Shown here: positions 15,521 to 23,830 of the stretch, piece by piece | Layout: every line of letters begins with the position of its first letter | Position numbering within the stretch: the first letter of the stretch is position 1 | Assembly (NCBI GenBank): GCA_963773155.1 | Contig: CAVZAB010000012.1 | Coordinates: 124,001-188,000, forward strand | Origin: CAVZAB01 sp963773155 | GTDB taxonomy: Bacteria; Pseudomonadota; Alphaproteobacteria; Rhizobiales; Beijerinckiaceae | Direction: 5' to 3' | DNA length: 64,000 nucleotides | Made by a program: the position numbers and the translations under genes | The notes under the pieces: generated by a model | What the model was told of the DNA's origin: nothing | Databases searched by the model: none | What the model saw: only the letters and a program-made list of their open reading frames with translations

Positions 15521-16515
15521 TTCGCAGCCGCCGTGCGGTTGCCATTGATCCGGTCAAGCTGGCTGCACCAGACCTGCCGGCCGCAAGCCAGTCGGCGTTC
15601 CGACGGGCGGCTGGTTGTGCATTCCGGGACGACATAGGAACAGCGCCCGGCAAACGGACAGCCGGGCCCGAAATGGCCGATATCCGGGACGTTGCCGGCA
15701 ATGGTTGCCAGTCGCCGGGTCCGGTCTTGGCCGAGCAGCGGCCGGGCGGCGAACAAGCCCCGGGTGTAGGGATGGCGGGGGTCGCGGACCAGATCCTCGG
15801 TTTGCGCCGCCTCGACGATGAGGCCGCCGTACATGACAAGAACGCGCCTCACATTGGCGGCGACGACGGCGAGATCGTGCGAGATCAGAACCAGGCCCAT
15901 CCCCCTTTCGCGCACACAATCGGCCAAGAGGGCGAGGATTTGCTGCTGGCTCGTCACGTCGAGCGCGGTGGTCGGCTCGTCGGCGATCAGCAAGTCTGGT
16001 CCGCAGGCAAGCGCCATCGCCAGCATCACGCGCTGACGCTGGCCGCCCGACAATTCATGCGGGAAATTGTCCATTCGCCGGGCGGGGTCGCTGAGAGCGA
16101 CACGCTCCAGCAGGGATAGCGCCTCGGCGCGGGCGCCGGCGCTATCGAGGCCACGATGGATCCGCAGCGGCTCGGCGACCTGCCGCCCGATCGTCTGCAC
16201 GGGATTGAGCGCGGTCATTGGATCTTGAAAGACCATAGCGATGCGATTGCCACGCAAGCGGCACATTTGCGCGTCCGACCATTGGCCGATGTCTTCGCCG
16301 GCGAATTGAATAAGGCCGCTCATGCGGGCGTTGGCCGGCAGCAGGCCGAGAACGGCGAGCGCGGTGAGCGATTTGCCGGAACCGGATTTGCCGATGATCG
16401 CCATGGTCGAGCCGGGCTCTAGGTCGAGATCGATGCCCCGGACCACCTCGACGGCGCCACGCTCATTCGCCACGCTGATGCGCAGCGACCGGATTTCGAG
16501 CAGGTTTGGGCTCAC
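15517..16515 (-). CDS. Peptide-type ABC transporter ATPase (OppD/DppD-like)
   Basis: The 332-aa subunit has Walker A GKSGSGKSL, Q-loop VFQDPMTALNPVQ, signature ELSGGQRQR and Walker B LLIADEPTTALDVT. The C-terminal oligopeptide domain includes CPFAGRCSYVVPEC, the Cys motif of DppD/OppD proteins that can bind a 4Fe-4S cluster. It energises import through the two permeases encoded just upstream. Its ATG overlaps the preceding permease stop (ATGA) and its own stop overlaps the next ATPase start. Confidence 0.9.
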   Translation of the reverse strand: MSPNLLEIRSLRISVANERGAVEVVRGIDLDLEPGSTMAIIGKSGSGKSLTALAVLGLLPANARMSGLIQFAGEDIGQWSDAQMCRLRGNRIAMVFQDPMTALNPVQTIGRQVAEPLRIHRGLDSAGARAEALSLLERVALSDPARRMDNFPHELSGGQRQRVMLAMALACGPDLLIADEPTTALDVTSQQQILALLADCVRERGMGLVLISHDLAVVAANVRRVLVMYGGLIVEAAQTEDLVRDPRHPYTRGLFAARPLLGQDRTRRLATIAGNVPDIGHFGPGCPFAGRCSYVVPECTTSRPSERRLACGRQVWCSQLDRINGNRTAAAK

Positions 16516-17339
16516 CGGCCTGCCGCCAGGCGCGGGTCGAGCCGGTCACGCAGGCCGTCGCCGAGGAGATTGAGTTCAAGCACCGAAAGCGCAATCGCGA
16601 GGCCTGGAAATATCGCCAGCCGCGGCGCCTGAAACATCAGAGTTTGCGCGTCATTCAACATCCGGCCCCAAGAAGGCTGCGGCGGCTGGGTGCCGAGACC
16701 CAAATAGGACAAGGCCGCCTCGGCGAGAATGGCAATAGCGAATTGGATGGTTGCCTGGACGAGCAGGCCAGGGAGAATGTTCGGCACTATGTGTTCGGTG
16801 CTGATCTGCCAGGCATTCTTGCCGGCGACTTGCGCGGCCAGAATGAAATCGCGGCTCCATAGCGTCTTAGCGGCGGCACGCGCGACACGGGCAAAGACCG
16901 GAATATTGAAGATGCCGATGGCCAGAATCGAATTGCGCAGGCCCGGTCCGAGGACGGCAGCGAGCATTATCGCGGAAATCACCGCGGGAAAGGCGAACAA
17001 CAGATCGCAGCTTCGCATAATCAATTCATCGCGCCAGCCCTTTGAGGCGGCAGCAACCAGGCCGAATGTCGCGCCGAACCCAAGCCCGATGCCAACTGCG
17101 ATTACGCCGACCAGAAGCGAGCTGCGCGCCCCGGCAAGCAATTGCGAGGCGACGTCGCGACCGAGTCCGTCAGTGCCGAGCCAATGGGAGGGCGAGGGCA
17201 GCAGCAGGCGGTTCGAGACCTCGATTTCGGCGGGAGGCCAAGGCGTCCACAGCAGCGAAACGACGGCCGCGCCGAGCAGCAGGAGGGTCAAGCTCGCGCC
17301 GATTGCGAGGGTTGCTGGGGGCCGCTTCATCACGGCCAT
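16512..17339 (-). CDS. Peptide-type ABC transporter permease (DppC-like)
   Basis: The protein of about 275 aa starts MAVMKRPPATLAIG; an alternative ATG lies at 17330. Features are an N-terminal membrane helix, the conserved WLGTDGLGRDVASQLLAGARSSL segment, several further helices, and the EAA loop EAALSYLGLGTQPPQPSWGRML. It forms the membrane channel with the DppB-like subunit. The start lies nine bases after the restored dppB stop. In an unshifted reading it appears fused to the upstream permease, but that fusion is an artefact of the frameshift in dppB. Confidence 0.87.
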   Translation of the reverse strand: MAVMKRPPATLAIGASLTLLLLGAAVVSLLWTPWPPAEIEVSNRLLLPSPSHWLGTDGLGRDVASQLLAGARSSLLVGVIAVGIGLGFGATFGLVAAASKGWRDELIMRSCDLLFAFPAVISAIMLAAVLGPGLRNSILAIGIFNIPVFARVARAAAKTLWSRDFILAAQVAGKNAWQISTEHIVPNILPGLLVQATIQFAIAILAEAALSYLGLGTQPPQPSWGRMLNDAQTLMFQAPRLAIFPGLAIALSVLELNLLGDGLRDRLDPRLAAGR

Positions 17340-17347
17340 CGCCGGTC

Positions 17348-18299
17348 TCACGTGTCGGCCTCCCGCATGCGCGGATCGATGATGCCGTAGGCAAGATCGA
17401 CCAGAAAATTCACGGTGACGACGATCGCAACGAGCATCATGACGACGGCGCGCACGACGATGAGATCGCGATTGGCGATCGACTGGAAGACGAGTTCGGC
17501 CGAGGCCCGGAAGGTAGAAAACGTTTTCGATGACGACCGTGCCGGCCAGCAGGTTAGTGAATTGCAGCCCCATCAAAGTCACCACCGGGATCAGCGCATT
17601 GCGCAGGGCGTGCCGCCACAAGACGGCGCTTTGCGAGAGTCCCTTGGCCCGGGCGGTGCGGATGAAATCCTCGCCGAGCACGTCGAGCAAAGCTGAACGG
17701 GTTACCCTTGTGAGAATGGCCGCCTGGCCGAGCGCGAGCGAAATGCTGGGAAGGATGAGGGCCTGCAAGGCCGGCCATAGGCCTGCTTCCCAGGTCGGAA
17801 ACCCGCCCGCCGGAAACCAGCGCAGCTGCAGCGAAAACACCAATATGAGCAGGATGGCGGACCAGAAATTGGGCACGGCGATGCCCAATTGGCTGAGTGC
17901 AGTGACGGCGAAATCGGCCGGCCTATTGTGCCGGGCGGCGGCAAAAATGCCAAGCCCAAGGGCAAGGCCGGTGGTCAGGACCATCGCCATCAGGGCCAAC
18001 GGAACGGTCACCGAGAGCCGGTCGCGGACAAGATCGAGAGTCGGCGTGCCATAGGCGAGGCTCAAGCCGAAATCGCCGTGGCTCATTCCGGCGAGCCAGG
18101 CGGCATAGCGCGCGACCGGTGGACGGTCGAGACCGAGCTTGCGGGTCAGATTGACGACCGCCTCCTGGGTCGCGTCGGCGCCGAGCATAACTTGCGCGGC
18201 ATTGCCTGGCAGGACGTCAAGGATCAGAAAGATCAGGATCGAGGCCGCCGCAAGGGTGATCAAGAGGATGATAAATTTGCGCAATACAAAAACGCTCAT
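17348..18299 (-). pseudogene. Peptide-type ABC transporter permease (DppB-like), frameshifted near its 3' end
   Basis: The frame from ATG 18299 shows a typical DppB protein: six-helix pattern, LGLDRPPVARYAAWL, DFGLSLAYGTP, the EAA segment TARAKGLSQSAVLWRHALRNALIP and VIENVFYLPGLGR. After GLGR the frame becomes Arg-rich nonsense. Moving by one base at 17493-17497 restores LVFQSIANRDLIVVRA through to IIDPRMREADT and a stop at 17348, the expected family ending. The span is 3n+1 bases, so one extra base explains it. I favour a sequencing insertion over true decay, since the rest of the operon is intact. Confidence 0.83.
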
Positions 18300-18522
18300 G
18301 GCGACCTTCGCGGCATTGATCCGGCCGCAGAATGGTCAATCGGCACCATGAATTCCAGCCCGAACTCGGGGGCGCCGGCTTTGCCTGACCGGAAATAGGT
18401 TGCTTGCCACGTGGAAATCGGGCATATGGCGCCGTCCCGGAACGCTGCGTTTCGGCCAGCCTTGATATCGCGGTCTGCCAACCTTCGGTGGCGGCGCCCA
18501 ACAGGAATGCGGGGATCTCCCC

Positions 18523-18648
18523 ATGAAAGTTCGCAATTCATTGAAATCCCTGCGCGGCCGCCACCGCGACAACCAATTGGTGCGGCGCAAGGGTCGAGTC
18601 TACATCATTAACAAGACCCAAAAGCGTTATAAGGCGCGCCAGGGCTAG
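18523..18648 (+). CDS. rpmJ: 50S ribosomal protein L36 (bL36), cysteine-free form
   Basis: The 41-aa product, MKVRNSLKSLRGRHRDNQLV then RRKGRVYIINKTQKRYKARQG, is the standard alphaproteobacterial bL36. The Cys/His zinc-ribbon ligands of the other bL36 type are absent. Its gene stands alone, in the usual alphaproteobacterial manner, followed 48 bases later by a TPR gene. The 223 bases between it and the divergent permease gene show no other gene. Confidence 0.95.
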   Translation: MKVRNSLKSLRGRHRDNQLVRRKGRVYIINKTQKRYKARQG

Positions 18649-18696
18649 GCTGCAGGCCTTTTTGACCTCGTCTCTGGGCGCGGTTATGTTGAAACC

Positions 18697-19296
18697 ATGC
18701 GGACTGCGCTGATCCTCGTCCTTCTGTTGGCCTTCGCGGCGGGCCTCGGGTTGCCTGCCGCCGGCGCCGCCGATTCAACTGAGCAAAAGCCGCCGGCTGA
18801 AGCGAATGAGTTTGCGCAGGCCTTTCTCGACGGCCTGTTCACGCGACTTAAGACAACCTCCGACGATGTCGAGGCCCAAGGCATCGCCGGGCTGATCGAA
18901 CGAATTTGGGCGCGCTCGGGCTCGGACACTGCCGATCTCCTGATGAGCCGGGCCACGGCGGCCATGCAGGCCAAGGAAAATGATTTGGCGCTGACATTGC
19001 TCGGCCGGCTCGTCGAAATCCAGCCGGATTGGGCGGAGGCCTGGAATACCCGTGCGACGCTGTTGTTTGAAATGGACGATCTCGACGGGTCGATGCTCGA
19101 CATCCAGCGTGTCCTGAGCCTGGAGCCGCGGCATTTCGGCGCCCTGTCCGGGCTTGGCATCATTCTGGAACGCGAGGGGCTGAATCGACGTGCCCTGGAA
19201 ACCTACAACCGCGTCCTTGATCTCTATCCGGCACTCGATTCGGTGCGCAAGGCGCGCGACAAATTGACGATTGATGTCGATGGCCGGGGCATTTAG
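18697..19296 (+). CDS. Exported tetratricopeptide repeat protein
   Basis: The 199-aa protein has a signal peptide (hydrophobic LILVLLLAFAAGLGLP, then AAGAADS) followed by about three TPR units from residue 85, for example DWAEAWNTRATLLFEMDDLDGSMLDIQRVLSLEP and HFGALSGLGIILEREGLNRRALETYNRVLDLYP. It is probably a periplasmic scaffold. It sits between rpmJ and an alpha/beta hydrolase gene on the same strand. No enzymatic motif is seen. Confidence 0.8.
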   Translation: MRTALILVLLLAFAAGLGLPAAGAADSTEQKPPAEANEFAQAFLDGLFTRLKTTSDDVEAQGIAGLIERIWARSGSDTADLLMSRATAAMQAKENDLALTLLGRLVEIQPDWAEAWNTRATLLFEMDDLDGSMLDIQRVLSLEPRHFGALSGLGIILEREGLNRRALETYNRVLDLYPALDSVRKARDKLTIDVDGRGI

Positions 19297-19369
19297 CCGA
19301 TCCGACGAGGATCATGCTGCGTAAGTTTCTGGTGAGCCTGCTTCCTGGTCCTGCCGTCGCGCCAACGCC

Positions 19370-20332
19370 ATGACGTCAATTCTTGTCGTCGGTGCGGCCA
19401 TTGCGCTGTTTTGCGGCGGCCTTTTGCTGTTCACTCTTTGGCAGACCCGGCGATTGGACGATATCCATCGCCCGCACGGGCTGTTTGTCGAAATCCAGCC
19501 TGGCGTGCGGATCCATCTTGCCGACCGGCAGCCGGCCGGCCCGGCCAAGGCAACCATCCTTCTGCTGCATGGCGCCAGCGCCAACCATGCCGATATCCTG
19601 CTGCCGCTCGGCGAACGGCTGGTCAGCGAAGGCTACCGGGTCATTGCGCCGGACCGTCCGGGTCATGGCTGGAGCGACCGGCCGGGCGGCCGCAAAGATG
19701 CATCGCCGGCCCGTCAGGCTCTCTTGATCCGGGCCGCACTCGAGCGTTGCGGGGTCGAGCAGGCGGTGATCGCTGGATTCTCCTGGTCGGGCGCGCTCGC
19801 CTGCCATTTCGCACTTGACCATCCGGATTTTACGGCCGGGCTGGTTTTGCTGGCGCCGGTTACCCATCCCTGGCCCGGCGGCATTAGCTGGTATTATCGG
19901 CCGGCCGCGACTCCAGTGATCGGCGCGCTGTTCAGCTATCTTTTGGTCATGCCGGCGGGCCTACTTAGCCTGCAATCGGCGGTGGCCGGGGTCTTTTCGC
20001 CGCAATCACCGCCGGCCGATTATGTTGGGAAGGTGGCCGCATCTCTGGTTCTGCGGCCGCGCGAGTTCATGGCCAATGCCCAGGATGTTGCTGGCCTCCA
20101 TCGCTTCGTAGCGCAGCAGGCGCCGCGGCTTGGCGCCATTCGAACGGCGGCTTCGATCGTCGCCGGCGATTGCGATGGGGTCGTGTGGACCGCGCTCCAT
20201 GCGCATGGCAGCGCCAGGCAAATCCCCGGTGCCCGTCTGGTGATTGTCGCGGGTGCCGGCCATTCGGTTCATTATGCCGATCCCGAGCGGGTTGCCGCGG
20301 CGATTATCGCTGTTGTCCGGCAGGCTGGCTGA
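19370..20332 (+). CDS. Membrane-anchored alpha/beta hydrolase
   Basis: The 320-aa protein begins with a transmembrane helix (ILVVGAAIALFCGGLLLFTLW). The alpha/beta hydrolase domain has LLLHGASANHADI (oxyanion HG), APDRPGHGWSDRP and nucleophile elbow GFSWSGAL. VAGDCDGVV and GAGHSVHYADPERVAAAI supply the Asp and His. The anchor suggests action at the inner membrane. The substrate is unknown. The last 29 bases overlap the 3' end of the convergent pyruvate kinase gene. Confidence 0.82.
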   Translation: MTSILVVGAAIALFCGGLLLFTLWQTRRLDDIHRPHGLFVEIQPGVRIHLADRQPAGPAKATILLLHGASANHADILLPLGERLVSEGYRVIAPDRPGHGWSDRPGGRKDASPARQALLIRAALERCGVEQAVIAGFSWSGALACHFALDHPDFTAGLVLLAPVTHPWPGGISWYYRPAATPVIGALFSYLLVMPAGLLSLQSAVAGVFSPQSPPADYVGKVAASLVLRPREFMANAQDVAGLHRFVAQQAPRLGAIRTAASIVAGDCDGVVWTALHAHGSARQIPGARLVIVAGAGHSVHYADPERVAAAIIAVVRQAG

Positions 20333-21788
20333 AACCGCTCTGCGACACCTCGGCCGGCTTTTGCCAGGCAGTCGGGTCGATGAAGGCAATCCGCACCATA
20401 TTGGTCGCACCGGGGGTGCCGAAGGGAACGCCGGCGACGATGATGATGCGATCGCCGGTCTGGGCAAAGCCCTCGCGATGGGCGAATTTGCAGGCGCGTT
20501 TGGCCATGTCGTCGACGTCATTGGCATCCTTGGTCACGACCGGATGGACGCCCCAAACGGCACAGAGCCGCCGTGCCGTGTTGCGATTCGGGGTAAGCGC
20601 AAGCACCGGCGGCTGCGGCCGTTCCCTGGCGATCCGAAAGGCGGTCGAACCTGAGGCTGTCCAGGCGACAATTGCCTTCAGATCGAGCGTTTCGGCAACG
20701 TCGCGCGCTGCCACGGCAATCGCATCGGCGCCGGTCGCCTCGGGCACGCCGCGCTGCGCGTTGATGATGTTGCGGTAGACACCGTCGCTTTCGACCTCCT
20801 CGGCGATTCGGTTCATGGTCGCGACCGCTTCGATCGGATAGTGTCCGGCCGCGCTTTCGGCCGACAGCATGACCGCATCGGCGCCCTCGAAGACGGCGGT
20901 TGCGACATCCGACACCTCGGCCCGGGTCGGCACCGGCGAGGTGATCATTGATTCCAGCATCTGGGTGGCGACGACCACCGGCTTGCCGAGACGCCGGGCG
21001 GTTCGGGTGATCCGCTTTTGCAGGCCGGGTACTTTCTCGAGTGGCAATTCGACGCCGAGATCGCCGCGGGCGACCATTAGCGCGTCGGATATTTCCATGA
21101 TTTCGTCGAGCCGGGCGATGGCCTGAGGTTTTTCGATCTTCGTCATGATCAAAGCTCTGCCGCGGGCGATTTTGCGCGCTTCGGCGATATCCTCCGGGCG
21201 CTGCACGAAGGAAAGCCCGATCCAGTCGACGCCTTCGTTAAGGGCGGCATCGAGATCGGAGCGGTCCTTTTCGGTCATTGCCGAGACCGGGATTTCGGTG
21301 TCGGGCAAGTTGACGCCCTTGCGGTTGGAGATCTTGCCGGCGACATCGACAATGGCTACCGCCCTTTCGGGGGAGGCCTCGCTGATATGCAACCGCACCT
21401 TGCCGTCGTCGATCAGTACGGTGTGGCCCGGCGCGAGGGCACGCAGGATTTCCGGATGCGGCAAGTGGACACGCCGCGAATCGCCGGGTTTGGGGTCGAG
21501 ATCAAGCGTGAAGCTGGCGCCGCGTTGCAATTCAACGCTGCCGTTGGCGAATTCGCCGATTCGCAATTTCGGTCCCTGCAAGTCGCATAGAATGCCGATG
21601 GGACGGCGATATTCCTCTTCGATGGCGCGGATCATCCGCACAGTTTCGCGCATGCCGTCGTGGCTGGCATGGCTCATGTTGATTCGGAAGACGTCGGCAC
21701 CGGCCTTGAACAGCTCAGTGATGGTTTTGCGATTCTCTGACGCAGGACCGAGGGTCGCGACAATCTTTACGCGGCGGAGCCGTCTCAT
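20304..21788 (-). CDS. pyk: Pyruvate kinase
   Basis: The 494-aa enzyme converts phosphoenolpyruvate and ADP to pyruvate and ATP. It starts RRVKIVATLGPAS, with FRINMSHASHDG, CDLQGPKLRIGEF, the catalytic MTKIEKPQAI (active-site Lys) and metal-binding MVARGDLGVELP. The Thr/Ser loop is VVVATQMLESMI, followed by FEGADAVMLSAESAAGHYP. AGGAAG upstream favours ATG 21788 over the adjacent GTG. The lower glycolytic genes fba, pgk and gap lie elsewhere, at 56.8-60.1 kb. Confidence 0.95.
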   Translation of the reverse strand: MRRLRRVKIVATLGPASENRKTITELFKAGADVFRINMSHASHDGMRETVRMIRAIEEEYRRPIGILCDLQGPKLRIGEFANGSVELQRGASFTLDLDPKPGDSRRVHLPHPEILRALAPGHTVLIDDGKVRLHISEASPERAVAIVDVAGKISNRKGVNLPDTEIPVSAMTEKDRSDLDAALNEGVDWIGLSFVQRPEDIAEARKIARGRALIMTKIEKPQAIARLDEIMEISDALMVARGDLGVELPLEKVPGLQKRITRTARRLGKPVVVATQMLESMITSPVPTRAEVSDVATAVFEGADAVMLSAESAAGHYPIEAVATMNRIAEEVESDGVYRNIINAQRGVPEATGADAIAVAARDVAETLDLKAIVAWTASGSTAFRIARERPQPPVLALTPNRNTARRLCAVWGVHPVVTKDANDVDDMAKRACKFAHREGFAQTGDRIIIVAGVPFGTPGATNMVRIAFIDPTAWQKPAEVSQSGFSQPAGQQR

Positions 21789-21810
21789 CACTTAATCTTC
21801 CTTTCCGCGA

Positions 21811-22242
21811 TCAGGGTCTTGCGGGATCCGTCATCTGGACCGTCCAGGTCTTAGCATCTTTGCCGGTGTCGACCTCGAAGAAGCCGGTCCGCTCATAGCC
21901 TCGCGCTAGGCAATCTTCGCGCCCCTCGATGCGGAATTCGCGATCGCGCGTGCACATGTAGGCTTTACCCTTCCATTCGCCGCCGCGCTCGTCCATTCCG
22001 TAAATATAGTAGAATTGCGCCGCCAGCGGTCCGCGCAGCAGTGTGTCGCAGTCATTGGGCTTGAGGTTCCACCAGCCCTCGCTGATCCAAGCTTGCCCGT
22101 CGGCGGTATAGGCGAGCGACACGCTGATGCGGCTGCCTGTCGTATTGCAGACACGAAAGTCGGCCTGGGCACGGGTCACCGCCAACAGCAACATGGCCGG
22201 CACAAAAGCGCCGCCGCGGATCAGAGAATTCTTTCTGCTCAT
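21811..22242 (-). CDS. DUF1036 domain periplasmic protein
   Basis: The 143-aa protein has a cleavable signal (LIRGGAFVPAMLLLAVTRAQADF) and then the DUF1036 core: FRVCNTTGSRISVSLAY, WISEGWWNLKPNDCDTLL, YYIYGMDERGGEWKG and YMCTRDREFRIEG, with conserved cysteines likely paired in the periplasm. It lies just upstream of pyk, a neighbourhood (pyk / DUF1036 / formylglutamate amidohydrolase / DUF1244 / DUF2312) that recurs in alphaproteobacteria. The function is not established. Confidence 0.87.
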   Translation of the reverse strand: MSRKNSLIRGGAFVPAMLLLAVTRAQADFRVCNTTGSRISVSLAYTADGQAWISEGWWNLKPNDCDTLLRGPLAAQFYYIYGMDERGGEWKGKAYMCTRDREFRIEGREDCLARGYERTGFFEVDTGKDAKTWTVQMTDPARP

Positions 22243-22362
22243 CTGCGCATATTCGGTGCCGGGCGGCGCCTGTCAACTGAGCCGGCGCGCCATCATTCGC
22301 GCGGGCGGCCGGGGCCTCATCTAGCCGCACAATTTTGATGGCGGCAGCCGGATCGGGACCCT

Positions 22363-23224
22363 ATGGTGCCGCCTTTCGAATCGACCAGGCAATGCCGCCA
22401 GATGCCGCCATCGCGTCCCCACAGTCCGCCGGCCTTTGCCCCGGTCCTCAGCTTGCCCGGGGCACTCGACGGGGGCGTGCTGATTGTGTGCGACCATGCC
22501 CGCAATGATCTGCCGCTCACTTATGGCACGCTTGGCCTTAGCCAGGCGCAGCTTGGCCGCCACATCGCCTATGATATCGGCGCCGAAGCCGTGACCCGGC
22601 AGATGGCGCAAAGCCTCGGCGCTCCCGCCGTGCTGGCCGGTTTTTCGCGGCTTCTCATCGACCCCAACCGCGGTGCCGACGATCCGACTCTGGTGATGCG
22701 CTTGTCCGATGGCACGATCGTCCCCGGCAACGCGCCGATCGATGAAGCGGAAATCGCCAGCCGGCGCGCCATGTACTGGCAACCCTATCGCGCGGCGATC
22801 GCATCGACCATCGAGGCGATGATGGCGACCGGCGTCATCCCGGCGCTGGTTTCCGTGCATTCTTTCACCGCAGATTGGAAGGGCAGGCCGCGACCCTGGC
22901 ATGTCGGGGTATTGTGGGACAAGGATCCGCGGCTGGCTTTGCCCTTCCTTGCGGCCTTGGCCGGCGAGGCCGATATTGTCGTGGGCGACAACGAACCCTA
23001 TGATGGCGCGCTCGAGGGCGACACGCTGCACGAGAATGCCACGAGGCGCGGTCTGGCCAATCTGCTGATCGAGATCAGGCAGGATTTGATCGAAATCGCC
23101 GGCCCATGCGGCGGTTTGGGGTGAACGCATTGCCGCGCTGCTGCAGCCAGTCCTGGCGCGCGCCGAGTGCCACAGAATTTGCCATTTCGGCAGCCGTGGC
23201 GAACCGAGAAGATCACAGGGGTAG
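22363..23224 (+). pseudogene. N-formylglutamate amidohydrolase family protein (copy 2), frameshifted at its 3' end
   Basis: The protein matches the shorter FGase branch: LIVCDHARNDLP, HIAYDIGAEAVTRQMA, FSRLLIDPNRG, VHSFTADWKG, VGDNEPYDG and RGLANLLIEIRQDL. In the current frame it stops at 23124 after GPCGGLG. Shifting by one base near 23105-23112 restores AAVWGERIAALLQPVLAR and a stop at 23224, four bases before the next gene. The span is 3n+1 bases. The restored ending is the common one in this family, so an inserted base in the sequence is the likeliest cause. The first copy is encoded at 5384-6325. Confidence 0.8.
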
Positions 23225-23227
23225 ACA

Positions 23228-23533
23228 ATGGCCGAGTCGCAAGAGACCGATCTCACGCAGATCGAAGCCGCGGTGTTTCGCCGGTTGGTGGCGCATTTGC
23301 GCGAACGTGCTGAAGTCCAAAATATCGAACTTATGAATTTGGCCGGGTTTTGTCGCAATTGTCTGGCCAATTGGCTGCAGGAGGCGGCCGAGGCGGCCGG
23401 TCAGGGGCTCGGCCGCGAGGCGGCCCGCGAACATGTCTATGGCATGCCCTATGCCGAATGGAAGGCGCGCCATCAAACCGAGGCGAGCGAGACTCAGGCG
23501 GCGGCCTTTGCCACGCGCCAAAAGCACGATTGA
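23228..23533 (+). CDS. DUF1244 family protein
   Basis: The 101-aa protein shows the DUF1244 core VFRRLVAHLRERAEVQNIELMNLAGFCRNCLANW and the end VYGMPYAEWKARHQTEAS. The FCRNCL cysteines suggest metal binding or a disulfide, but no function is established. It lies directly after the formylglutamate amidohydrolase and before gapR, the usual alphaproteobacterial order, probably as part of one transcript. Confidence 0.9.
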   Translation: MAESQETDLTQIEAAVFRRLVAHLRERAEVQNIELMNLAGFCRNCLANWLQEAAEAAGQGLGREAAREHVYGMPYAEWKARHQTEASETQAAAFATRQKHD

Positions 23534-23584
23534 AACAGCGGTCGACCTTGGTCGAAGCGAATATTGGGGGGCAGGGTCGCAATC

Positions 23585-23827
23585 ATGAAGAATTCTGTGG
23601 ACGCGGGGCATCTGCGCGCCTTTATCGAACGGATCGAGCGGCTTGAAGAGGAAAAGCGGACAATTGCCGACGACATCAAGGATGTCTACGGCGAGGCCAA
23701 GGCGACCGGCTATGACCCCAAGGCGATGCGCAAAATCGTGACGATGCGTCGGCAGGATCACCAGAAGCGGAAGGAAGAGGAAGAAATACTCGGCCTCTAC
23801 TTGTCCGCCCTCGGCATGGAATCCTGA
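23585..23827 (+). CDS. gapR: GapR family nucleoid-associated protein (DUF2312)
   Basis: The 80-aa helical protein has HLRAFIERIERLEEEKRTIADDIKDVYGEAKATGYD (long coiled coil) and MRKIVTMRRQDHQKRKEEEEILGLYLSALG, the pattern of Caulobacter GapR. GapR tetramers clamp overtwisted AT-rich DNA ahead of replication and transcription and help topoisomerases and chromosome segregation. The ATG at 23585 was chosen because the family starts here; an in-frame TTG at 23564 is less likely. It ends four bases before the convergent DUF882 gene. Confidence 0.88.
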   Translation: MKNSVDAGHLRAFIERIERLEEEKRTIADDIKDVYGEAKATGYDPKAMRKIVTMRRQDHQKRKEEEEILGLYLSALGMES

Positions 23828-23830
23828 CCC

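Noticed and set aside
16512..18299. A fused double permease of 595 residues
   Set aside because: The middle is Arg/His-rich nonsense produced by a one-base shift; removing it gives two normal permeases with proper ends.
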